Positions 12,921-22,499 of a stretch of 64,000 nucleotides of DNA are shown here, in pieces. The translations under genes and the position numbers were made by a program. This DNA is from Dermatemys mawii. Lineage: Eukaryota; Chordata; Testudines; Dermatemydidae. Numbering within the stretch: the first letter of the stretch is position 1; each line of letters begins with the position of its first letter. The DNA is taken from positions 15,077,553-15,141,552 of the forward strand of contig ML677365.1 in NCBI GenBank assembly GCA_007922305.1, read 5' to 3'. The notes beneath the pieces are model-generated. The model saw only the letters and a list, made by a program, of their open reading frames with translations, had not been told where the DNA came from and searched no databases.

Positions 12921-13204
12921 GGGCATGTGTGCTCTGCTTCTGCAGTTTGGACTACAGCGTGTGAATAGCAGTGCACATCGAAGTGTTGCACTGCAATTCC
13001 ACTCCCTGGATGTGCAGGTGTGAAATACCAGGTTTTCACTCACAGTAACGTAATCTGGTTTGACGAGAACTAAATTAATGTGAGCTAGAAACCAGTTAGT
13101 TCATCCCTCCAGCATCCATACAGGGAAATAACAGCACAACACTTTGGTGTACACTGCTATTCAAACTCTTGTAGTCCAAACTGTGGGGCAGTGTAGATAT
13201 GCCC
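12921..13204. mobile_element. Harbinger-like MITE with long inverted repeats and TAA duplication
   Basis: The 284-bp element starts GGGCATGTGTGCTCTGC and ends GCAGTGTAGATATGCCC. The arms pair over roughly 130 bp each; for example GCAGTTTGGACTACA on the left pairs with TGTAGTCCAAACTG on the right, and AATAGCAGTG with CACTGCTATT. It is flanked by TAA at 12918-12920 and 13205-13207. A 3-bp TWA duplication and GGG...CCC ends fit PIF/Harbinger. It has no coding capacity. Confidence 0.8.
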
Positions 13205-13289
13205 TAAGTTACTCACTTAGCCTTAACAACAAAAATAATTACCTTAGCTCATTCTCTGTTTTAAAATATTGCAGTTTATAAGTTTCATT

Positions 13290-14224
13290 TCCAAAAAGAC
13301 AACTTTTAAAAACTGGAAGCAAAATCTCACTGAGGGAAACAGAAACGAGCACAAACTCTGGCAAGTGTAAACAATATAATTAGGCAGGCCAAAAAAGAAT
13401 CTGAAGATCAACTAGCAAAAGATGCAAAAGGTAATAGCAGAGAGCCTGCCAAAAAATTAGTGGGGCCACTGGACAATCAAGGTGCTAAAGGAGAATTCAA
13501 GGAAGACATGGCCTAATTCCTTGTTTTGGGTCTTCACTGTAGAGGATACATGGGAGATTCCCACACATGATTCATTCTTTTTAGGAAACAAATCTGAGCA
13601 ACTGCCCCCAACTGAGGTGTCAATAGAGGAGTTTTGGAACAAATTGATAAATTAAAAAGCAATAAGACACACGGACCAGATGGCATTCACCCAAGAGTTC
13701 TGAAGGAACTCAAATTGCAAAACTACTAACTATGGTATGTAACTTATTGCTTAAATCAACTGCTGTACCAGATGACTGAAAGATAGCTAATGTAACAGCT
13801 ATTTTTAAAAAAGATTCCAGAGGCAAACTGGGCAAATAAAGGCTAGGAAGCCTAACTGCAGCATGGGGCAAATTAGTTGAAATCAGTAAAGAATTACCAA
13901 CATGTAGATGAACATCATATGTTGTGTGAAGAGTCAACACGTTTTTTGTAAATGGAAATCATAACTCACCAATCTTTATTGGAGTCAACAAATGTGTGGA
14001 CAAGGCTGATCGAGTTGATATACTGTATTTGTACTTTCAGAAAGCCTTTGACAAGGTCCCTCATCAAAGGCTCTTAAGCAAAGTAGGCAGTCATGGGATA
14101 AGAGATCCAAGATGCTGTTCTGGAAATTTTTGAGATAGGCATCTTTAAGGGATGCAACTGAGATATAAATTGACCTCATGGAAAATATACAGATTCTGGA
14201 ACAAGTGGTACTCTTAATAAGTGA
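13290..14224 (+). mobile_element. CR1-type LINE, decayed reverse-transcriptase region (first segment)
   Basis: In shifting plus-strand frames the sequence gives NIIRQAKKE near 13375, an HTDQMAFTQEF-like block near 13670 and FQKAFDKVPHQRLL near 14036-14075. These are CR1-type reverse transcriptase fingers and palm-A signatures. Stops and frameshifts are frequent. The segment stops at the left edge of a DIRS copy. Sequence fitting the C-terminal part of the same ORF resumes at 18735 on the same strand, so I infer one interrupted element, with some RT sequence missing. Confidence 0.75.
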
Positions 14225-14287
14225 TTAATGCAACTTGAGGAGTTCCTGAAGTGCTTAGTCCTATCCAAGTAGAATGCTAGTGCTCTT

Positions 14288-15190
14288 CTAATATCTAGCA
14301 TATGCAGAATCACCTCTGTTTTCACAATGTGATTTGGGGGAAAAAACAGGAAGATGGACCTGTTGATTCATATGGAAAGTGGAAGCAACATTAGGGAGAA
14401 ACTTGGGATCAGGCCTCAGAGTTACTTTGTCTTTAAAAAAGACTGCGTATGGTGGATGTGCCGTTTCTCCTATGCCCCTAGCTGAGATGATAGTAATTAA
14501 AAATGCTGTCTTCACGGACAGCTCTAAGAGAAAGTGAGTTGCCATGGGCTCAATGCGAGGTCTAGTCAAAGCTCTGAGAATTAGGTCAAGATCCCAGGTT
14601 GGACCGGGTGGTCTCACATGCATGAAGAGTTCCCAATGCCTTTAAGGAATCTCTGCAACAGCAGGTAAACCAGGGGTTCTCAAACTTCTTCAGTTCAAGA
14701 CCCCTTTTCGCCGTACCGCATCTGCTGCCGCCCCGTGTGTATGTCCACCGAATTGCCGCCGAATTGAACTCTTTCGGTTTTGGTGGCATTTTGGTGGACA
14801 CACAGCGTTTCTCTGTGTGTCTGCTGAAAAGCAGCCAAAAGCAGAAGAGTTCCACTTGGCGGCTTTTCGGCAGACACACTCCCGCATTTGGAGCATCCGC
14901 GAAATGCTGCCAAATGCAAAGGGAGCTCGCGACCCCATGGAATCGTCCTGTGACTCCCAGGGGGGTTGTGACCCCCAGTTTCAGAACCGCTGAGGTAAGC
15001 TAACACTAAGTATCCATCTACCTGATGGTGGAAAGCTATTATGTCAGCAGGATATAGTTTAAGGAAGCTGAGTGAGCGTTTTGACCTCCTGAAGTCTAAA
15101 ATGTAGTCTAAAATCAGAGGGATGGAAGACAAGATTGGGTCTGTGTGCTTAGAATGACACAAAACTTGGAATCATTTCCATTTTTGTAGG
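14288..15190 (-). pseudogene. DIRS tyrosine recombinase, split by a hAT insertion
   Basis: The N-terminal part (15190-15000) contains SIPLILDYILDF and AFHHQVDGY, matching the SAM-like core-binding region of the intact-looking copy at 20506. The C-terminal part (14623-14288) has PTWDLDLILRAL, AFLITIISARGIGE and PYAVFFKDKVTLRP. The catalytic Arg region reads SARGIGE in place of VCRVSEIR, so the first catalytic arginine is altered or shifted. The HxxR and Tyr end lies beyond the recognisable region. A 322-bp hAT element sits between the two halves. Confidence 0.75.
14671..14992. mobile_element. Non-autonomous hAT element in the DIRS recombinase
   Basis: The termini are CAGGGGTTCTCAAACTT at the left and, in reverse complement, CAGCGGTTCTGAAACTG at the right. 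The flanks are an 8-bp duplication with one mismatch: AGGTAAAC at 14663-14670 and AGGTAAGC at 14993-15000. The 322-bp body has no transposase. Termini and 8-bp TSD are hAT hallmarks. Confidence 0.88.
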
Positions 15191-18100
15191 TAAGTACATT
15201 GATGGCCGACAACAACATGTTTTCACCTTGTGAGAGCATTCTATCTCTAAGGTTTGGAGGTGGAGGGTGAAGGACCAGTACAGCATTTTCAGAGAGCAGG
15301 TGGGTAATGGGCCAAAGAGAACCTGAAGGACATATTGTCATCTGTTTCAGATAAGGGAACCAGACTTGTCTTGACCAGGTGGGGACCAAATCAGAATAAC
15401 TCTTGCTTTCTCTCATTGAATTTTCAGCAAGACCTTGGATAGAACAGGAAACAGATGAAAAGCATATAGGAGGTTTCTGTCTCATGGAAAGATGTGGGCG
15501 TCTCACAGTAAATGTTTCCCCAGGCCACTAACAAGGACATTTCTTGTTCTGGTAAGGAGTGATAAGATCTGTAGCTGGGATTACGCAAAGTGTGAAGCAC
15601 CTCTGAGTTCAGTTCCCATTTGTGATCGTGAGAAAAGTTCCAACTGAGACTGCAGGATGTCATGTTCTGTATCCCTGGTACATAGATACTGAGATAAACA
15701 CATTGTGATAGGTGCACCAATTCCAAAGTTTGAGTACTTCTGTGCAAAGGTAGGGAGATATGGTTCCCCCATGGTGATTTATATAAAACGTACATGTCAT
15801 ATTGTCTGTTGTGACCTTTGTGTGGGTGTTCTTGATGAAAGGCAGAATGTGTGCTCAGGCATTCCTGACAGCCCTTAGCTCCAAACAACTGATATGGAGG
15901 GTCGCTTCTGAGGAAGACCACTTGCCTTGAACCTTGCAGTCATTTCGGTGAGCTCCCCATCTTATTAGGTAGGCATCTATCATTAGAGTCAGTGTTGTTG
16001 GTGGCTGTATGATTGGAACACCTGCTCGCTCATGGGTGTGGGCAAGAGACTGAATGGGAACCCCCTCTACTGATAATGATCCTGCCATAAGGTAAACTGT
16101 AGAAATCCTCTGCGCAATGGTCATATCAAGATGTGGAAGTAGGCTTCTTGTAGGTTAAGGGCCACAAATCAATCTGTTTGCTAGCATTACCATCTTGAAC
16201 TTCCACACCCTCACATATTTGTTTAATGCCCTTAGATCAAGACTTGGCCTCCAACCTCTCTTCGCCTTGGGGATCAGGAATAACAGGAATAAAACTCTTT
16301 GCCCCTGAGTTGCTGGGACTGGTTCTATGGCCCCTATGTGAGGCACACGATCTGTTTCCTGCTGAAGTAGGCTTTTGTGAGAAGAGTGCCTGAAGAGGGA
16401 CAAGGAAGGAGGGTGGGAATGGGGGAGAAATCTGCCAGAGTTGATCTTTTCCCACCTGCTGTGAAAGAGGCCAGGTAACTTCCAAAAGAGATCTGGGGTA
16501 TAGTTGGCAGCTAATGTTGCTAGGTATAGTTGTTCAGGCCCTTGACTAACCTGTCAAAAGTGCTTAGAAGATGAAGTCTGCGAGGTCGTGGATTGGGATG
16601 CTGACTGCTTCTGCTTCTGAACTCTGGGCCTTTTATGTTGTAGTTTTTAATAGCGCTCAGACGGTGGGCATTGACCTGTGCTGCGGCTGAGAGCTATTTC
16701 TTCTCTTCTGTCCTGCAGAGTAGATTCCCAGGGAGCATAATCACGGGATTCCTTCAGCATGTGAAGAGAAGAGTCTGCCTTCTCCATAAAGAGTTTGGGT
16801 TTTTCAAATGGGAGATCTTCCACCATCATCAGAAGCTTTTTGGGCAACCTGAAAAGGTGTAGCCAAGAAGTCAGCCTCATTACCACTGCTGTGAAGACTT
16901 AGTGGGCCTCTGTTAACAACTGTATCGAATGCCGTCTGTAGCACAGTTCTGGCTACTAACTGACTCTCCCTGACAATGGCCTGAAACTACTCCCTTTTGT
17001 GTCTCCAGTAAATGTTCCAGAAACACAGTGAGTTTCCTATAATTAATAAAATTATATTTGGCCAAGAAAGCTTGGTAGTTTGTGACTATAAATACACTTT
17101 CCTCCCAAAGATATCAATCATTTTCCAATCCCATTTGTATGAGGTCAACTTGGCATAATGTTACTTGCCTCGTGCATTAACCAGATCCACTACAATGGAG
17201 CTGGATTTTGTATGTTGAAAAAGGAAGTCTGCCTCTTTGGAAGGGATGTAGTATTTTTTGTCAGTTCTCTTTCAGGATGGTATGATGGAGATGGTGTCTG
17301 CCACTTGACTTTAGCAGGATCTAAAATCAACTCATTAATTGGGATGGCAATTCTGGACATGGAGAAGGCATGCAGAATATACACCAGCTTGTGACGTTCA
17401 TCTGCCTCCTCATTTAGAGTAATCTCCAGCTCATACCACAATCGTGGGTAAGATTAATGGAATTGAGGAGGACTCTTATATTGTGATGGCAGATCACAAT
17501 GAGAGGCCAAGGAAATGACATCCTCCTGGTCATTGTCAGACTCATTGGTGACTAAAAGTGGTGCTGATTGGGGTACTGAAGGTACACTGACTGTTGCTGA
17601 GGGCGATTCTGGGTGCTGGGATGTGCTCGATATAGGGGCCCTAGTCCCGAGTAATAGGGATTGCAATTCTTTCCCGTCAAGTCTCTGGTGTACCAGAATT
17701 GTTGTGGTACTTTTGGCTCCCTCAGTACTGTGGAAGTGTCTGTGGTAAGTTGTCAGCACTGATGGCTGTGAAGGTGAAGAGCGCTTCCTAGACTGGAGTT
17801 TTGCCACACCTGGTACTAAAGATATCAATCATTATCTAAAGGTTTCCTTGGTGCCACTCATTTAGAAGCAGTATGGTATTTGTGTTTGTCCTTAGAGAAC
17901 GGTACCACTGCCTCCAAGACTAGCATCTCTAGGTGGTATGGCACTGCTCATAGTGGAGGCACCTTGATGGTTCTAGATACTAGTCATTGGAGCTGCTAGT
18001 ACCAAGTGGCTGATTGCACTGGGGAACCTCTCTGGCTAATGATTCAATTTGGAGCCCTTTTCCTCAAGTCTTTACAGGAGAATCTGCTGATCTTTTTCAT

Positions 18101-18734
18101 AACTCTACCTCCTCTGAAGTTGAAGGCTCTGGCGGTAATCCATGATCAGGACCAGAGTCCCCTGGAAGCTGAAGTGCCTTCAACATAGGGAAGAGTTTTA
18201 ACTTCAGCTCCCGGTTCTTGCAAGACTTCAGCTTTAGCTGGTGGCAGAGGAAGCATTCTGAAGGATATGGGACTCGACCAGATACCAGACACAGTGAGAG
18301 TGTCTGTCTGTTACAGGAATTAACTCCTTGTAGGAGAGGCACCTCTTGAAGCCAGGATGCCCCTGGAAGGATTATGCCTGGAAAAGCGGGAGATTCCCCC
18401 CATGAAGTATAAGAAACATAACATTCTTTTTTGTTTTGTTTTCACTTCTAAGGGAGTAAAAAGGAAACACTAATTATTAAGGAGAACAAAAGAAACAAAA
18501 ACAACTACTACTTATGCTAATGACAAAGATAAGGAAGGGACAACTGCTTAGTCCTTGAAGGCCAAAGGTGGTCCAAAACAAACGGAGGGGGGGTTCGCGT
18601 GTGCAGTGCTAGATAGCCTTGAGGCAGACCACAAGGTAGGGAGAGCACATGTGCAGGCTGAAAGGACAGTGCCACCTAAAGGCCCAAGAGCACAGATACA
18701 CTTACAGTGGAGTACGTAGGACACTACTTGAAGA

Positions 18735-19112
18735 AAAACATCTGCTCAGTGTGCAGCTCCAGTCAAAAAATCTAACAGAATTATTGGAATTATTTACAAA
18801 GGGATAGTTAATAAGACAGAAAATATAATGCCACAATATAATTCCATGGTACACCCACACCTTGAATAGTACATGCAGTTCTGGTCTCCTCATCTCAAAA
18901 AGATATATTAGAATTGGCAAAAAATACAGAGAAAGACAACAAAATGATCAGGGGTAAGGAACAGCTTCCATATAAGGAGACATTAAAAAGTCTGGTATTG
19001 TTCAGCTTAGAAAAGAGATGACTAAGGGGGATATGACAAAAGTCTATAAAATTATGAGTGGTGTGGAGAAAGTGAATAAGGAAGTGTTATTTACCCTTTC
19101 ACATAACACAAG
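18735..19112 (+). mobile_element. CR1-type LINE, C-terminal ORF region (second segment)
   Basis: Plus-strand frames give a decayed HPHLEY-like block near 18855 (CACCTTGAATAGTACATGC), then a MIRGKEQLPYKE-like block near 18945 and SLEKR near 19005. These are the CR1 ORF2 C-terminal signatures. The segment lies between two DIRS copies and ends at the ACACAAGAA site where the larger DIRS copy inserted. It continues at 25199. Confidence 0.8.
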
Positions 19113-19141
19113 AAAAACCGGTTACTTACCTGTAACTGTTG

Positions 19142-19290
19142 TTCTTTGAGTTGTATTGCTCAGATCCATTCCACTTAGGCATGCACGCACCACCTGCACG
19201 ATTATCGGAAGACTTTTCTCCTAGCAACTCACCAGGTCGGCTAGAGAGCCCCCTGGAGTGGTGCCGTTATGGTGCCGCATATATACCCCT
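19142..19290 (+). repeat. DIRS left inverted terminal repeat
   Basis: The repeat starts TTCTTTGAGTTGTATTGCTC and includes CATTCCACTTAGGCATGCAC and GCCCCCTGGAGTGG. It aligns over its length with the reverse complement of 25050-25198. The outermost 30 bp (19112-19141, AAAACCGGTTACTTACCTG...) are unique to the left end and recur inverted at 19364-19398. Confidence 0.88.
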
Positions 19291-19363
19291 GCTGATCCTT
19301 CTTGCCGACCTATCCGACAGAGGGGAAGGAGGGTGGGTGTGGAATGGATATGAGCAACACATC

Positions 19364-19436
19364 TCGAGGAACAACAGTTACAGGTAAGTAACTGGTTTTT
19401 CTTCTTCGAGTGCTTGCTCATAAGCATTCCACTTAA
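19364..19436 (+). repeat. DIRS internal complementary region
   Basis: The first half (ACAACAGTTACAGGTAAGTA) is the reverse complement of the element's left extremity. The second half (TTCTTCGAGTGCTTGCTCAT, then GCATTCCACTTA) is the reverse complement of its right extremity. The two are joined as they would be in a circular intermediate. This matches the internal complementary region described for DIRS elements, thought to template end completion. Confidence 0.88.
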
Positions 19437-19453
19437 GTAACTATAAGCCATAC

Positions 19454-20506
19454 CTAGGAAGAGGGGTTGGATTGACCAACTGCTGAACGTAGCACAGCTG
19501 CACCAAACACAGCATTGCCTCTAGCTTGTTGGACGATCACGTAATGGTCAGCGAACATGTGGACAGAGGACCAGGTGGCCGCTCTACAAATCTCCAGGAT
19601 CGGGACACGTTCTTTGAAGTTCGCAAAAGATGCTTGAGCTCTAGTAGAGTGTGCTGTTACATGTGTGGTACTGGTACCAGCCAGATCGTAGCACGTACAG
19701 ATACAGGAAATTATCCAGGAGGAAAGGTGTTGCACCGAGATCGGTTGTCCTTTCATTCAGTCCACAACAGCGACAAATAGCTGAATTGTCTTTCTGAAGG
19801 GCTTTGTGTGCTCCAGATAGAAAGTGGGAGCCCTTCGTATGTCAAGGGTATGTAGTTGTCGCTCACGCCAGGAGGCATGGGGCTTTGGGTAGAAAACCGG
19901 GAGGAATATGTCCTGGTTCAAATGGAAGGGCAACACCACCTTTGGGAGAAAAGCCGGATAGGGGTGCAGCTGCAATTTGTCCTTATAGAAGACCGTGTAG
20001 GGAGGCTCTGAGGTTAGGGCTCGAATTTCAGAAACCCTGCATACAGAAGTGATTGCCACGAGGAAGGCCACTTTCCAGGAGAGGCAGAGCAGAGAACATG
20101 TGGCAGGGGGCTCAAAGGGAGGGCCCATGAGTCTGGACAGGACCAGGTTCAGGTCCCATGGTGGGACTGGCTGTTTAACATGCGGGTAGAGCCTGTCCAG
20201 GGCTTTGAGAAACGTAATCACCATGGGATTGGAAAATACCGACTGCCCAGAACCCCCAGGGTAGAAGGCTGAAATGGCTGCCAAGTGGATCTTGAGAGTG
20301 GGAATTGACAGCCCCTGCTGCTTGAGAGAAAGTAGGTAGTCCAAAATGAGGGGTATTAAGGCCTCTATCAGGTTAGTGCCATGCTGCACATACCAGCTGG
20401 AGAAACGCGTCCATTTGGCATGATACATGGCGCGGGTAGATGGCTTTCTGCTACCCAAGAGGATGTGCTGCACCTGGCACCAAACCCGCAGCCATGCAGC
20501 ATCCAT
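19454..20506 (-). pseudogene. DIRS tyrosine recombinase with one nonsense codon
   Basis: The product would catalyse site-specific integration of circular DIRS DNA. The first 249 codons (20506-19760) hold the core-binding domain (LGSRKPSTRAMYHAKW, IPTLKIHLAAISAF) and the catalytic domain start, including the first Arg in VCRVSEIRAL. A stop at 19757-19759 follows VAVVD. The same frame then continues for 100 codons (19756-19457) with the motif HSTR (His and second Arg), Trp in AATWSS and the probable nucleophile Tyr in FADHY. The stop is TGA where related copies suggest CGA (Arg), a typical CpG decay. Total length about 350 codons, normal for DIRS recombinases. Confidence 0.88.
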
Positions 20507-20633
20507 GCCATGAGGTGCAAGGACTGAAGGTCTGGGTGGAGAGGCGATCGTGGTACTATGATATCAGGTCTGGCCATCCCGGTAGGGGCAGCGGTGACTC
20601 CACCGACAGCTTGAGGAGGGAGGTGTACCAGTG

Positions 20634-21260
20634 CTACCTGGGCCACGCTGGAGCTATTAGGATCAGGCGGGTCCGGTCCCGGCATGCCTTGAGAAGTACC
20701 TTGTGGAATGGGGGAAACGCATAGAACAGCTGGTCTGTCCATGGCAGCAGGAAGGCATTCGTCAGAGAACCGGGCAAGCTGCCTCTGAAGGAGCAGAACA
20801 GGTGACACTTCCAGTTCTGACAGGTCACAAAGAGGTTGACCTGGGGAAATCTCCACTTCAGGAAGACCGACCTGATAACGTTGGGATGGATCGCCCACTC
20901 ATGTGAAAGGAAGGATCTGCTGAGGTGATCTGCCAGTGTGTTTTGAATCCCTAGGAGAAACGAAGCACCGAGTGGGCTATGCAAAACTCCCAGAGGAGAA
21001 CGGCCTCTTTGCATAGAGGAGTTGACAGTGCTTCCCCAGCTTGTTTATATAAAATAGGGCTGTAGTGTTGTCGGTGAACACTGACACACATCGGCCTCTC
21101 AGCTGGTCCCGGAACGCCTGGCAGGCAAGGCGTACCGCTCTCAGTTCCCTGGCATTGATGTGAAGAAGTAGGTTGGAGGCTTACCACCACCCTTGGGTTT
21201 TGATGTCCCCCAAGTAGGCGCCTCAGCCCAGGGACGAAGCGTCCATGACTAGGGAGAGGG
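20634..21260 (-). pseudogene. DIRS RNase H region
   Basis: This segment follows the RT thumb. It opens with LVMDASSLG, carrying the first RNase H aspartate. This is followed at once by TGA at 21223-21225 where a Trp codon is expected, then by GAYLGDIKTQG in the same frame. Further on, another frame carries the linker GIQNTLADHLSRSF and NLFVTCQNWKC before the recombinase begins. At least one nonsense and one frameshift inactivate it. Confidence 0.8.
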
Positions 21261-22333
21261 TCAGTTGCGGAGGGTAGAAGGGGACCCCCTCGCATACCGT
21301 GGCCTGGTCCATCCACCAACTGAGGGAGTCTAGTGTGATGGTGGGGATGGTAATGAGTACGCTCAGTCTGTTTCTGTGTGGTCTGTATACCGTTGACAGC
21401 CAGGCCTGCAGAGGTTGTAGGCGCAACCTGGCGTGCTTGGTTACGTAAGTGCACGCTGCCATGTGACCGCAGAGGCTTAGAAACGTTCGAGCTGTAGAGG
21501 TCGGGAAGGTGTGCAAGCTCTGAATTACAGATACTACGGTGTGGAAGCAGGCCGGTGGCAGGGATGCCCTGGCCACGGAGTCCAGAAATACTCCGATGAA
21601 TTCCAGCCTCTGGGTTGCTTCTAGAGTTGATTTCTCCTTGTTGAGGATTCCTAGGTGGCTGAAAGTGTCCATGATTAGTTGCACATGGGCGCGCACCTGT
21701 TCTTTTGAACTGCCAATTGTCCAGGTAAGGGTAGACCTGGACCTGCTGGCAGCGGAGGAATGCTGCAACCACCGCCATGCACTTTGTGAACACTCTGGGA
21801 GCCGTAGAGAGGCCAAATGGCAGGACCGCGAACTGGTAGTGCTCCCTGGCTACCACGAACCGGAGGAAGCGTCTGTGGGAGGGTTTGATAGTGATATGGA
21901 AATAAGCGTCCTTCAAGTTGAGGGCAGCATACCAGTCTCCGGGATCCAAGGACGGGATAATAGTACCCAGGGAGACCATGCAGAACTTCAACTTGGCCAT
22001 GCATTTGTTGAGTCCGTGCAGGTCTAGGATGGGCCTCAGGCCCCCTTTTGCCTTGGGTATTACGAAATAATGGGAGTAAAACCCCTTGCCCTTCATCTCT
22101 CTTGGGACTGGTTCGATGGCCCCTAATGAGAGGAACGAACGCACTTCTTGTAAAAGGATTTGCTTGTGAGAAGGGTCCCTGAAGAAGGACTGGGAGGGTG
22201 GGTGGGAGGAGGGGAAGGAGAAAAATTGGAGCGAGTATCCCCTTTCCATCGTGTGGAGAACCCATTGGTCATTGGTTATACTGGGCCAGGCACGGAGGTA
22301 GTGGGACAATTGGTTCCAGAAGGGTGGATCCAT
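21260..22333 (-). pseudogene. DIRS reverse transcriptase with damaged catalytic motif C
   Basis: Residues 1-210 in frame hold the conserved start (VRSFLSLGAIEPVP about 64-77, FVIPKAKGGLRPILDL about 90-105), motif A LNLKDAYFHI (Asp142), motif B region VLPFGLSTAPRVFTK (about 170-184) and motif C YLDNW (203-207). The second catalytic Asp of YLDD is Asn here (codon at plus 21716-21718). Just after Trp207 about 10 nt appear to be missing, which throws the frame. The thumb continues in another frame (SSKEQVRAHVQLIMDTF, RLEFIGVFLDS). The long ORF continuing past the shift is out-of-frame sequence. Confidence 0.9.
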
Positions 22334-22499
22334 TGTACAAACTGGTGCTCTGCCGCCAGGCGCACCTTCAGAAGTTGGATTTGGGGCCCTAGAATGGTTT
22401 CTGGCCCTGCTGAGACTGGCCTGATTGGCGTGAAGCCAAACGTCTCTGACCCCTGCGTCCTCTTCTCCTATAGAAGTCCTGCCTAGGATGTGGTGCGGG

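Larger units (their letters stand above)
14225..18734 (-). mobile_element. DIRS retrotransposon, internally deleted copy with a hAT insertion
   Basis: Along the minus strand the order is: right terminus (CAGTGGAGT ... TGAAGAA ending near 18734), gag relic (about 18400-16600), RT N-terminal region (16403-16155, with IGAIEPVP, IPKAKRGWRPSLDLRALNK), RNase H region (16124-15500, with TLMIDAYLIRWGAH and LELRAVRNA), and tyrosine recombinase (15162-14288). The RT palm (motifs A to C) is absent: the RT start runs straight toward RNase H. The recombinase is split by the hAT element at 14671-14992. The left terminus is truncated or unrecognisable, so the start is approximate. Confidence 0.8.
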
